From: Actinoplanes sp. DH11
GTDB taxonomy: Bacteria; Actinomycetota; Actinomycetes; Mycobacteriales; Micromonosporaceae
Direction of reading: 5' to 3'
NCBI RefSeq assembly: GCF_020873875.1
Contig: NZ_JAHWGU010000016.1
Coordinates: 62,001-126,000 of the forward strand
DNA length: 64,000 nt
Notes under the pieces: generated by a model
What the model was told of the DNA's origin: nothing
The model's database searches: none
The model's input: only the letters and a program-made list of their open reading frames with translations
Shown here: positions 51,058 to 58,762 of the stretch, in pieces
Layout: every line of letters begins with the position of its first letter
Numbering within the stretch: the first letter of the stretch is position 1
Made by a program: the position numbers and the translations under genes

Positions 51058-51549
51058 CTACCCGCCGGCCACGAGCAGCGCGTCGATCTGGGTCTGGGCC
51101 TCCCGCATGCCCTCCTCCATGCCCATCGCCGCCATCCGTTCCAGCTGTTCCGCGCTGGTGAACGTGGAGACCGTGGTCATCCGGGTCCGGCCGCCGGCCG
51201 TCTCCAGGGTGACGACGCCGTGCGTGGCGTCCTTCGGGTCGACCGGTTCCGCGTTCTCGTCGGCGAACCCGTCGTCGAACTCCAGCCGGTGCGGCGCCTC
51301 GACCGCGGTGATCGTCCACCAGCCCCGGGCCTTCTCGCCGTCCGGGCCGGTCATGTAGTAGCGGACCTGCCCGCCGGGCTCGAACTCGAACCGCTCGAAG
51401 GTGGCCGGCCAGGTCGGCGGCCCCCACCAGCGCTCCAGCCGGCGCGGGTCCGCCCAGACCTGCCAGACCCGTTCCACGCTCGCCTCGAACTCGGCGACGA
51501 ACGTCATCGTGAGTGTGTCCACGTCCTTGTGCGAACTGACAACCGGCAT
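51058..51549 (-). CDS. SRPBCC / AHSA1 family protein
   Basis: A 163-residue START-like (SRPBCC) protein of the Aha1-C type: FEASVERVWQVWADPRRLER, WWGPPTWPATFERFEFEPGG, RYYMTGPDGEKARGWWTITA and GMEEGMREAQTQIDALLVAG. Such proteins bind hydrophobic ligands. In actinobacteria they are often encoded right after an ArsR-type regulator, as here (13 bp apart, same strand), and the pair probably forms an autoregulated operon. Start ATG 51549, after a GGAGA ribosome site. Confidence 0.9.
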   Translation of the reverse strand: MPVVSSHKDVDTLTMTFVAEFEASVERVWQVWADPRRLERWWGPPTWPATFERFEFEPGGQVRYYMTGPDGEKARGWWTITAVEAPHRLEFDDGFADENAEPVDPKDATHGVVTLETAGGRTRMTTVSTFTSAEQLERMAAMGMEEGMREAQTQIDALLVAGG

Positions 51550-51562
51550 GACCGGTCTCCTT

Positions 51563-51895
51563 TCACTCCTGGTCCAGGATGTCGGCGATCCGGTCGGCGC
51601 GGTGCCGCCAGATCTCCTCGTACGCATCAAGCAGGAGAGCCACCCGGCGCAGCGCCGTGACCTCTCCGTGCACGATCTGTTCCCGTCCGCGCCGGACCTT
51701 GCTGATCAGGGCCGCGCGTTCCAGCACCGCGACGTGTTTCTGCACCGCGGCGAAGCTCATCGGGTAGTGCTGGGCCAGCTCCGAGACGGACTTCCCGGAG
51801 CGGATCACCTTGGTCAGGATGTCGCGCCGCGTCGCGTCGGCGAGCGCGTGGAAGACGCGGTCCGCTTCCGTCCCGGCGAGTCCACCTACAACCAT
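51563..51895 (-). CDS. ArsR-family helix-turn-helix repressor
   Basis: A 110-residue winged-helix regulator: ADRVFHALADATRRDILTKV, SVSELAQHYPMSFAAVQKHV, AVLERAALISKVRRGREQ, and a C-terminal helix EEIWRHRADRIADIL. No metal-binding Cys motif is present, so it is of the SdpR-like/ligand-independent group that pairs with AHSA1 proteins. The ATG at 51895 lies inside a perfect 18-bp palindrome (51887-51904) that is a strong candidate for its own operator; transcription may then begin at or next to the start codon. Confidence 0.92.
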   Translation of the reverse strand: MVVGGLAGTEADRVFHALADATRRDILTKVIRSGKSVSELAQHYPMSFAAVQKHVAVLERAALISKVRRGREQIVHGEVTALRRVALLLDAYEEIWRHRADRIADILDQE

Positions 51896-51904
51896 GTGGT
51901 TGTA
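51887..51904. promoter_or_regulatory. 18-bp palindromic operator overlapping the arsR-type start codon
   Basis: TACAACCA (51887-51894), TG, TGGTTGTA (51897-51904): perfect 8-bp arms. The start codon of the regulator is within it. Such placement allows direct autorepression. Confidence 0.7.
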
Positions 51905-52038
51905 CGTTAGTCGCCCACCGCCCGCCCGGCAACCCCTCCGGTAGCAGAGTGGTAGCGCGGGTGAAAGTTCTCTGCTGTCCGGCCCGGTGCCGCCGATCAA
52001 GGGGATCCACAGCTGATCGAGCCGACACAGGAGTCGTC

Positions 52039-52215
52039 ATGAGCATGAGCATCGGTACCTCGACCCCGCCGACCACCCGGGACACCCACGCCGCGTGGTT
52101 GCGCCGCCGGGAGGACGACCGGCCGGTCAGCTGGCGGCACGACGGCCACGAGGGCGCGATCGGCGCGGGCGCCCGCCGCGAGCCGCTGAACTCCCTGCAG
52201 GCCGCCCTCGCCTGA
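52039..52215 (+). CDS. small hypothetical protein (58 aa)
   Basis: A 58-residue soluble protein beginning MSMSIGTSTPPTTRDTHAAW, rich in charged residues (LRRREDDRPVSWRHDGHEG). AGGAG lies 7 nt before the ATG at 52039, and a strong terminator hairpin follows the stop, both of which support a real gene. No family is recognised. Confidence 0.55.
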   Translation: MSMSIGTSTPPTTRDTHAAWLRRREDDRPVSWRHDGHEGAIGAGARREPLNSLQAALA

Positions 52216-52220
52216 ACGGC

Positions 52221-52253
52221 GCCGGACCCGGGGACCGCTACGCCGGGTCCGGC
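52221..52253. terminator. bidirectional terminator hairpin
   Basis: Perfect 11-bp stem: GCCGGACCCGG (52221-52231) and CCGGGTCCGGC (52243-52253), 11-nt loop. It lies after the 58-residue ORF and overlaps the last codons of the convergent MOSC gene. Confidence 0.75.
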
Positions 52254-52720
52254 CGGACCGACACGTCCACCGGGCCCACACGCAGCACCCCGTCGTTGAG
52301 CGGGACGCAGCGGATCCCGCCCCGGCGGCGCAACGCCCGCCAGGCGCCGGGTCCGATCGTCACGTCCATCCAGGCGCACGGGTTGGCCGGCCGCCGCACC
52401 CGCAGCCGGACCGGCCCGTCGCCCGAGTCCAGGGTGAGCACCGAACCCACCAGGTCGTCCACGGCGATGCCGGTGACCAGGATGTTCCGGCGAACCTGAG
52501 CCAGGCCGACCCCCGGCGTCAGCGACTCCCGCGCGATCACCGTGACGCTCGCGTCCCGGTGCGCCGGGTGATTGAAGTACCGGTCGCCGACGATGCCCAG
52601 GCCGGCCCGGATGTGGATCTCGCCGGTCAGCTCACCCGCCGGGGCGGGTGCCGGCCCGTCTGACGGCCGGCCCTCGAAACGGTGCACGGGAGAGGCGAGC
52701 AGTTCGACGATCTCCGGCAT
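52238..52720 (-). CDS. MOSC domain protein
   Basis: A 160-residue MOSC-type protein (molybdenum cofactor sulfurase C-terminal fold). Typical features are the N-terminal VHRFEGRPSDGP, GLGIVGDRYFNHPAHRDASV with the GDR core, QVRRNILVTGIAVDDLVG and the conserved Cys in ANPCAWMDVTIGPG. The family binds molybdenum cofactor or acts as a sulfur carrier; stand-alone members are of unknown function. No ribosome site is clear before ATG 52720. It is followed downstream by a terminator and lies 17 bp after the NADP-binding gene, so the two may be co-transcribed. Confidence 0.88.
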   Translation of the reverse strand: MPEIVELLASPVHRFEGRPSDGPAPAPAGELTGEIHIRAGLGIVGDRYFNHPAHRDASVTVIARESLTPGVGLAQVRRNILVTGIAVDDLVGSVLTLDSGDGPVRLRVRRPANPCAWMDVTIGPGAWRALRRRGGIRCVPLNDGVLRVGPVDVSVRPDPA

Positions 52721-52737
52721 GGCCGGGAGTGTAGGTG

Positions 52738-53490
52738 TCAGCGCAACGTGGACAGCGCCTCGGCGAGCGCGTCGGTGGCGTCCTTCACGTCCACCTCGCA
52801 CGACTGCAGCGGCCCGCCGGTCTCGGTCAGCCGGGCCGCCTTCGCGCCGCCGGCGTAGAACGGGGCGAACCCCAGGTCCCGGATGATCCGGCAGGCGGTC
52901 TCCCGGGCGTCCCGCTCGTCGGTGCAGACGAACTCGGCCATCAGGGGATCGTGCCCGCGCCGCCGGCTCAGCACATCGGTCGGGATGGTGTTGAACGCCT
53001 TGACCCAGTGCGCGCCGGGCGCCCACTCGATGAGCGTCTCCAGATTGCTCTTGCCACCGGCGTGGGCGAACATCCGGTCACCGGCCTCGCCGGCCGGTCC
53101 GGTCAGCGCGGCCGCCATCAGCGGCGTGCTCTTGGTGCTGGCACCGGTGAGGAAGCTGCCGGTGAAGGCGCCGGCGAACGCGCCGGCCGGCGGGCTCGGC
53201 ACCTCGTCGGCCGGGTTGGTGGCGTCGATGACGACCTTGCCCGCGAGGGCACTGCGGGTCTGGTCGACGGCCTCCTTCGCCGACGACCAGTTGGGCGCGA
53301 AGAGCACCACCTCGCCGAAGGACGCGGCCTGGTGGATCGACATGACCCGCAGTCTCCCGTTCATCCGGTCCAGCCGCTCGCGCAGTTGTTCCGGGTGACG
53401 TGAGGTGACCGCCACGTCGTGCCCGCTCTCGGCGCACCACGTGGCGAGAGTGCCGCCGAGCCGACCTGCCCCAATGACACCGATACGCAT
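52738..53490 (-). CDS. NADP(H)-binding oxidoreductase, F420-dependent reductase-like
   Basis: A 250-residue protein with an N-terminal Rossmann fold (MRIGVIGAGRLGGTLATWCA, VAVTSRHPEQLRERL) of the NADPH:F420 oxidoreductase/NAD(P)-binding group. Other landmarks are VVIDATNPADEVP, HWVKAFNTIPTDVLS and RIIRDLGFAPFYAGG, which match the 'coenzyme F420-dependent reductase' core (pfam 03807). The actual cofactor partner is unproven. The ATG at 53490 lies 21 bp from the TetR stop; the TetR, this gene and the MOSC gene are all on the minus strand and may form one operon. Confidence 0.88.
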   Translation of the reverse strand: MRIGVIGAGRLGGTLATWCAESGHDVAVTSRHPEQLRERLDRMNGRLRVMSIHQAASFGEVVLFAPNWSSAKEAVDQTRSALAGKVVIDATNPADEVPSPPAGAFAGAFTGSFLTGASTKSTPLMAAALTGPAGEAGDRMFAHAGGKSNLETLIEWAPGAHWVKAFNTIPTDVLSRRRGHDPLMAEFVCTDERDARETACRIIRDLGFAPFYAGGAKAARLTETGGPLQSCEVDVKDATDALAEALSTLR

Positions 53491-53511
53491 GACCTCAGGG
53501 TGCCTGCCGGA

Positions 53512-54147
53512 TCATCCGTCCGAGCGCTGTTTCGGCAAATCACCGGGTTCCGGCCGGTCCCCGTACAGCATCCGCAGTTCCACCGTGACCAGGTCGCCGA
53601 CCAGGCGGTCGGAGATCTCACCCGGACCGGCGAAGGTCGCCGTCCGCAGGTCGTCGATCATGCCGGCGAGCACCGCCGGCTCCGGCCCGCCGGGTGCGAG
53701 CCCGGCAGCCCGGTCCCGCTCGATGCGCGCGGCCAGCCGCGACACGTGCGCGTCACGCAGGCCGGCGCGCCACGCGGCGATCGGCGGGCAGCCGGGCGCG
53801 GCGGCCAGGGCACCGGCGAGCAGGCGGCCGTGGCTGCGCCACAGCTCGGCGAGGCCGGTCAGCGAGCGGCGCAGTGCGTCCTCGTCCGGCCCGGTGCCGT
53901 CCAGCCACGGCCCGGAGCCGGCCATCAGCTCGCCGGTGAGGCCGTGCAGCAGAGCGACCACCACGGCCAGCTTCGAGTCGAAGTAGAAGTAGAAGCTCGA
54001 CCGGGAGATCTCCGCGCCGGCCGCCAGCTCGTCGATGGTGATCTCGGCGAGCGGCTTGCGGGCCAGCAGCTCCCGTGCGGTCGCCAGGATCGCCTGCTCA
54101 CGCCGGTCGCCCTTGCTGGGGCCACGGCGCCTTCCCGGTTGACTCAT
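53512..54147 (-). CDS. TetR family transcriptional regulator (EthR-like)
   Basis: A 211-residue TetR regulator. The DNA-binding part is GDRREQAILATARELLARKP, LAEITIDELAAGAEISRSSF and YFYFDSKLAVVVALL. The effector domain resembles EthR/TetR_C (ELWRSHGRLLAGALAAAPGC). It is divergent from an MDR-family reductase across ~100 bp that contain a perfect 21-bp palindrome, its probable operator. By analogy with similar pairs, it would repress both genes until a small molecule binds. Confidence 0.92.
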   Translation of the reverse strand: MSQPGRRRGPSKGDRREQAILATARELLARKPLAEITIDELAAGAEISRSSFYFYFDSKLAVVVALLHGLTGELMAGSGPWLDGTGPDEDALRRSLTGLAELWRSHGRLLAGALAAAPGCPPIAAWRAGLRDAHVSRLAARIERDRAAGLAPGGPEPAVLAGMIDDLRTATFAGPGEISDRLVGDLVTVELRMLYGDRPEPGDLPKQRSDG

Positions 54148-54196
54148 GCGATCACAGTAACGCGGTTAACAGCGAGGAGTCGACACGGAGTCGACT

Positions 54197-54217
54197 TTCT
54201 CGACATACTGTCGAGAA
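54197..54217. promoter_or_regulatory. 21-bp palindromic TetR operator
   Basis: TTCTCGACA (54197-54205), TAC, TGTCGAGAA (54209-54217): perfect 9-bp arms between the divergent TetR and reductase genes. Two GAGTCGAC direct copies lie immediately upstream (about 54176-54195). Confidence 0.78.
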
Positions 54218-54250
54218 GCCACGACAGCCCGTACCCAAGGAGCTTCTTCG

Positions 54251-55270
54251 ATGAAAGAGATCCGCCTCGCGTCCCGTCCCGCCGGCTGGCCCACCGCCGA
54301 GAACTTCGAGTTCGCCGAGCTCGAGACGCCCACGCCCGGCGACGGCCAGGTGCTGATCCGCAACATCTACATGTCCGTCGACCCGTACATGCGGGGCCGG
54401 ATGAACGACACCAAGTCCTACATCGCGCCCTTCGAGGTCGGCGCGCCCCTGGACGGTGCCGCGATCGGCGAGGTGGTCGCCTCCAACGCCGCGAAGATCC
54501 CGGTGGGCGCGGTGGTCGCGCACGGTCTGGGCTGGCGGGAGTACGCGGTGGCGGACGCGAACCGGGTGCGCGTCGTGGACCCGGCCGCCGCGCCGACCCT
54601 CTCCGCGTACCTCGGGCTGCTCGGCATGACCGGCCTCACGGCGTATGTCGGCCTGCTCGACATCGCGCAGTTCCGCGAGGGCGACACCGTCTTCGTCTCC
54701 GGTGCGGCCGGTGCGGTGGGCAGCGTGGTCGGCCAGATCGCCAAGCTGCGCGGCGCGAAGCGCGTGATCGGCAGCGCCGGCTCCGCGGAGAAGGTCCGCC
54801 ACCTCGTCGACGACCTCGGTTTCGACGCGGCGTTCAACTACAAGGACGCCCCGGTGCGTGAGCAGCTGCGCGCCGCCGCGCCGGACGGCATCGACGTCTA
54901 CTTCGACAACGTCGGCGCCGACCACCTGGAGGCCGCGATCGGCTCGCTGAACAAGTTCGGCCGGGTCGCGCTCTGCGGTGCGATCGCGCAGTACAACGAC
55001 GTCAACCCGCCGGCCGCGCCGCGCAACCTGGCGCTCGCCGTCGGCAAGGAGCTCAACCTGCGCGGCTTCATCGTCGGCAACCACAACCACCGGATGCCCG
55101 ACTTCCTCGCCGAGGTCGGCGGCTGGCTGCGCGAGGGCCGCATCTCCGCGCGGGAGACCGTCGTCGAGGGCCTGGAGAACGCGCCGGAGGCCTTCCTCGG
55201 CGTCATGCGCGGCGAGAACACCGGCAAGATGGTGGTCAAGGTGGGCGACGAGCCTACTGTCCGTTCCTGA
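54251..55270 (+). CDS. NADP-dependent medium-chain oxidoreductase (CurA/leukotriene B4 dehydrogenase-like)
   Basis: A 339-residue zinc-free MDR protein of the CurA/PTGR group, which reduces alpha,beta-unsaturated carbonyls with NADPH. Landmarks: SVDPYMRGRMNDTKSYIAPF, GMTGLTAYVGLLDIAQFREG, VFVSGAAGAVGSVVGQIAKL (NADP-binding), VYFDNVGADHLEAAIGSLNK, and GRISARETVVEGLENAPEAF. The ATG at 54251 follows AAGGAG by ~8 nt. It is probably induced through the divergent TetR protein by electrophilic or aromatic compounds. A strong terminator hairpin follows. Confidence 0.95.
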   Translation: MKEIRLASRPAGWPTAENFEFAELETPTPGDGQVLIRNIYMSVDPYMRGRMNDTKSYIAPFEVGAPLDGAAIGEVVASNAAKIPVGAVVAHGLGWREYAVADANRVRVVDPAAAPTLSAYLGLLGMTGLTAYVGLLDIAQFREGDTVFVSGAAGAVGSVVGQIAKLRGAKRVIGSAGSAEKVRHLVDDLGFDAAFNYKDAPVREQLRAAAPDGIDVYFDNVGADHLEAAIGSLNKFGRVALCGAIAQYNDVNPPAAPRNLALAVGKELNLRGFIVGNHNHRMPDFLAEVGGWLREGRISARETVVEGLENAPEAFLGVMRGENTGKMVVKVGDEPTVRS

Positions 55271-55287
55271 CCATTGCGGTACGGGTC

Positions 55288-55316
55288 TCCGAGTCCCGCT
55301 CGCAGCGGGACTCGGA
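55288..55316 (+). terminator. strong terminator hairpin
   Basis: A 13-bp perfect stem (CCGAGTCCCGCT at 55289-55300 with AGCGGGACTCGG at 55304-55315, plus a T-A closing pair) around a CGC loop, 18 bp after the reductase stop. Confidence 0.8.
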
Positions 55317-55465
55317 ATCACTCTGCGTAACGAATCCCGGTTTGCCGGATCCTGAACGGTGATTCGGTCGCTGGGCGCGTTTGATCGGGATACGGAACGT
55401 ACGGATGATCGCCCTCACCCGTTAGGCGGAGGTCACTGACGGAAAGCAGACACTAGCGTTCCCGT

Positions 55466-58400
55466 GTGGCGAATCGGTTCCAACTCTGGGGACAAGCAGG
55501 CTGGGCAAGTGCCGAGGTGGTCGGCGAGACGCACTACGCCAAGGCGATACGTGCGCTCTTCGGCCCCGACTTCGACCCCCAGGGCACCGACATAACCGTC
55601 CCGCTGCAGCTCATACCGGACCGCAACAACCGCCACGACCGGAACGCGGTCGGCGTCCGGTCCGGTGCCGCCCTGCTCGGTCACCTGCCGCGCCCCGAGG
55701 CCGCCCGGTACGTCAAGGTGCTCACCTCGCTCACCGAGCGTGGCCTGCTGCCCGAGGTGAACGCCCAGATCCACGGCCGAGAGTGGGGCGAGTACGACGG
55801 CCGTCCCCCCGCCTTCGTCGGCACCATCCGTCTCGACCTCGCCGAACCGCACATGCTGGTCCCGGCGAACGACCCGCCGGCCCAGGACCACCGGCTGCTG
55901 CCCTCCGGCTCGGCCGTGCAGGTCAACAACCAGCAGCAGTTCCTCGAGGCGCTGCGCCCGCTGCTGCGCCCCGAGGGCGAGTGCTGGGCCTACGCGACCC
56001 TGCACGAGATGGCCGACCACCTCGTCGAGGTCCGGCTCGGTGACGCCCGGGTCGGCGACCTCAGCCCGAAGATGAGCGGCGAACTGCTGCCCACCCTCCG
56101 GCACCTCTCCGAGCAGGGCCTGCTGACCGCGGCCCGGGCCGTGGTGAAGGGCAACGCCGGCGAGACAAGCGTGATGCTCTACATCGCCCGGGTCCAGGAC
56201 CTGCCGGAAGCCTGGCAGGGCCGCCAGCCCGCGGCAGCCCCGGTCTCGCCGTCCCCCTCCGGCCGGGCCGCGGCCGGCACCCCGGGTGCGACCTCCACGG
56301 GACCGGCCACACCCGCCGTGCCGCCCGGCCCGGCCGGAGGGATCACCCCGAGCTGGACGCAGCCCGGCGAACCCGCCCAGGCCCCGGCCGCGCCCGCGTG
56401 GGCGCAGCAGGGGGAGCCGGGCCAGGTTCCGGCGGCGCCTGCATGGGCGCAGCAGGGGGATTCGGGCCAGGTTCCGGCCGCGCCCGCCTGGAGCCAGCAG
56501 GGGGATTCGGGCCAGGGACCGGCCGCGCCCGCGTGGGCGCAGCAGGGGGAGCAGGCTCAGGTTCCGGCCGCGCCCGCCTGGACGCAGCAGGGGGAGCCCG
56601 GCACGGCTCCGGCCTGGACCTCGCCCGGTGAAGCGTCCCCGGGCCAGACCCCGGGGTCGGAGCCGGTGCCGAGCTGGGCCACCCGCGACGACACCCCGCC
56701 GAGCTGGGCGCAGCCGTCCGGCGAGACGTGGGCCACCGCCGGCCGGTCCGCCGGCCTGCGCCTGGGCATCGCCAGCGACGCGGGTCTCGGCCGCGGCCTG
56801 ATCGCCGACTCCGCCCAGTCCCGGCCCGCCACTCCCGACCCCGGCCAATCCCGGCCCTCGCCCGCCGAGTCCCGCGGCTTCTCGCCCGATCCCGGCCAGT
56901 CCCGGGGCCTCCCGGCCGACGCCGCGCAGTCCCAGGGCCTCCCGGCCGACACCGGCCAGTCCCGCGGTTTCCCGGGTGACGCGGGCCAGTCCCGGGGCTT
57001 CCCGGCCGGGTCCGCGCCGTCCCGAGGCCTTCCGGTCGATGCCGCTCAGTCACGCGGGGCGGTTGCTGATCCTGCCCAGTCACGCGGCGCAGCTGCCGAG
57101 GCCGCCCAAGCTCGTGGGCCCGTGTCCGATTCTGGTCAGGCCCGCCCCGACGTCACCTTCACGCGCGACACCTCGGGCCGCGGCGACACCTCGGGCCGTG
57201 ACACCTCCAGCCGTGACACCTTCAGCCGTGACACTTCTAGCCGCGACACCTCAGCTCGCGACACGTTCGCCCGGGATCCCGAGCCCAGCCGGGGCTCCCT
57301 GCCGGTGCGCCCGGCCGGCGGCGAACTCCCCTCCGCGACACCGAGCTGGGCCACCGCCGAGTCGGTACCGAGCTGGATCGCACCGAGCGAGCCCACTCCC
57401 AGCTGGGCCGCACCGGGCGAGCCGACTCCGAGCTGGGCCGCACCGGGCGAGCCGACTCCGAGCTGGGCCGCACCGGGAGAGTCCATCCCGAGAGAGTCCA
57501 TCCCGGGCGGTGCCGTGCCCGGCGAGCGGTCCTCGAGCCGACCGGCGTCGGGCGAGCCGTCCCCGGGCGGGTCCGCCCCGAACGAGCCGGCCCCGGGCTG
57601 GGCCGCTCCCGGCGAGTCGGTGCCGAGCTGGGCGGCCCAGGCCGGGCCCGTCCCGAGCTGGGCAACCCCCGGGGAGCCGGTGCCGAGCTGGGCCACCCCG
57701 AACGAGCCGGTACCCAGCTGGGTTGCCGCCGGCGAATCGGCACCCACCCTGGCCGAACCCGGCAACGCCGTGCCGAGCTGGGCCGCACCGAACACCGCCG
57801 TCCCGGCCTGGGCCTCCCCGGACTCGTCGGCCCTGCCCACGCTTCCTTCCACCGGTTCCCTGCCGGGCAGCACATCCCCGCGCCTCGACCCGCCCGCATC
57901 CCCGCGCCTCGACCCGCCCGCATCCCCGCGCCTCGACCCGCTCGCATCCCCGCGCCTCGACCCGCACGCGGACCCGGCGACCGGATCGCCCGCTGAAGCC
58001 GGAGCCACCCGTCCGGCCACCGCAGGCTCGGCCCAGGTTTCCGCGCCGCCCGCGGCCAGGTCGTCCGGTCCCCTGGGGGCACCGGGGTCGCCGCTGTCCG
58101 CGATGCCTGCCTCGGCGCCACCCGCGCCCGGCGGCGACAGCACCCCGGCGGAGGCGTTCCCGCACCCGGCGAGCCCCACCGGCGACCACGACGGCATCGC
58201 CGAGACCACGGTGATCCCCGCCCTGGCCGCCGTCGTGGCAGGCAACGCCGACCGTCTCCCGGGCGCCACCACGACCACGGCGCTGAACTCCCGCCCCTCC
58301 GCCGCCGCGGTCTCCGCCCCACCGGCCGCGCAGACTTCAGCCCAGCCCGCCGATCAGTCCTCGGGCCAGCCCGCCACGTCGCTCCTCACCCAGCCGGCCG

Positions 58401-58762
58401 GGCCGTTGTCCGCTCAGCGCGCCGACCAGTCCTCGGACCAGCCCGCCGCGTCGCTCCTCACCCGGCCGGTCGGGCCGATGCCCGCTCAGCCCGGGCCGAT
58501 CCCCGGCCAGCCCTCCGCCGCGCCGATCTCCGCCCAGCCCGCCGCGCCGGGCACCATGACCGCTGCCGCACCGGTCTCCGCACAGCCCGAACCGAACCCA
58601 CACCCGCCAATCCCGGGCGCACCCACCGGCATCAAGTTCGCGGTGCCGCCGGGCTGGCCGGTGCCCCCGGAGGGCTGGTACCCGCCCGAGGGGTGGCGCC
58701 CCGATCCCGGCTGGCCGCTCGCCCCCACCGGCTGGCAGTGGTGGGTGCCCACCTGGGACTGA
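55466..58762 (+). CDS. HIRAN-domain protein with very long low-complexity tail
   Basis: A 1098-residue protein. Residues ~15-95 form a HIRAN domain (VVGETHYAKAIRALFG, VPLQLIPDRNNRHDRNAVGV, GAALLGHLPRPEAARY), a fold that recognises DNA ends or damaged/stalled DNA. A second ~130-residue globular part follows. From ~250 to ~1050 the chain is Pro/Ala/Ser-rich with several repeat types: AQQGEPGQVPAAPAW, SRGFPxDxxQ, SRDTS, GEPTPSWAAP, SPRLDPPA. The C-terminus is a Trp/Pro motif (PPGWPVPPEGWYPPEGWRPD) common in actinobacterial proteins. GTG 55466 lacks a ribosome site and may be leaderless. The tail probably gives flexible assembly or multivalency. Confidence 0.85.
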   Translation: MANRFQLWGQAGWASAEVVGETHYAKAIRALFGPDFDPQGTDITVPLQLIPDRNNRHDRNAVGVRSGAALLGHLPRPEAARYVKVLTSLTERGLLPEVNAQIHGREWGEYDGRPPAFVGTIRLDLAEPHMLVPANDPPAQDHRLLPSGSAVQVNNQQQFLEALRPLLRPEGECWAYATLHEMADHLVEVRLGDARVGDLSPKMSGELLPTLRHLSEQGLLTAARAVVKGNAGETSVMLYIARVQDLPEAWQGRQPAAAPVSPSPSGRAAAGTPGATSTGPATPAVPPGPAGGITPSWTQPGEPAQAPAAPAWAQQGEPGQVPAAPAWAQQGDSGQVPAAPAWSQQGDSGQGPAAPAWAQQGEQAQVPAAPAWTQQGEPGTAPAWTSPGEASPGQTPGSEPVPSWATRDDTPPSWAQPSGETWATAGRSAGLRLGIASDAGLGRGLIADSAQSRPATPDPGQSRPSPAESRGFSPDPGQSRGLPADAAQSQGLPADTGQSRGFPGDAGQSRGFPAGSAPSRGLPVDAAQSRGAVADPAQSRGAAAEAAQARGPVSDSGQARPDVTFTRDTSGRGDTSGRDTSSRDTFSRDTSSRDTSARDTFARDPEPSRGSLPVRPAGGELPSATPSWATAESVPSWIAPSEPTPSWAAPGEPTPSWAAPGEPTPSWAAPGESIPRESIPGGAVPGERSSSRPASGEPSPGGSAPNEPAPGWAAPGESVPSWAAQAGPVPSWATPGEPVPSWATPNEPVPSWVAAGESAPTLAEPGNAVPSWAAPNTAVPAWASPDSSALPTLPSTGSLPGSTSPRLDPPASPRLDPPASPRLDPLASPRLDPHADPATGSPAEAGATRPATAGSAQVSAPPAARSSGPLGAPGSPLSAMPASAPPAPGGDSTPAEAFPHPASPTGDHDGIAETTVIPALAAVVAGNADRLPGATTTTALNSRPSAAAVSAPPAAQTSAQPADQSSGQPATSLLTQPAGPLSAQRADQSSDQPAASLLTRPVGPMPAQPGPIPGQPSAAPISAQPAAPGTMTAAAPVSAQPEPNPHPPIPGAPTGIKFAVPPGWPVPPEGWYPPEGWRPDPGWPLAPTGWQWWVPTWD

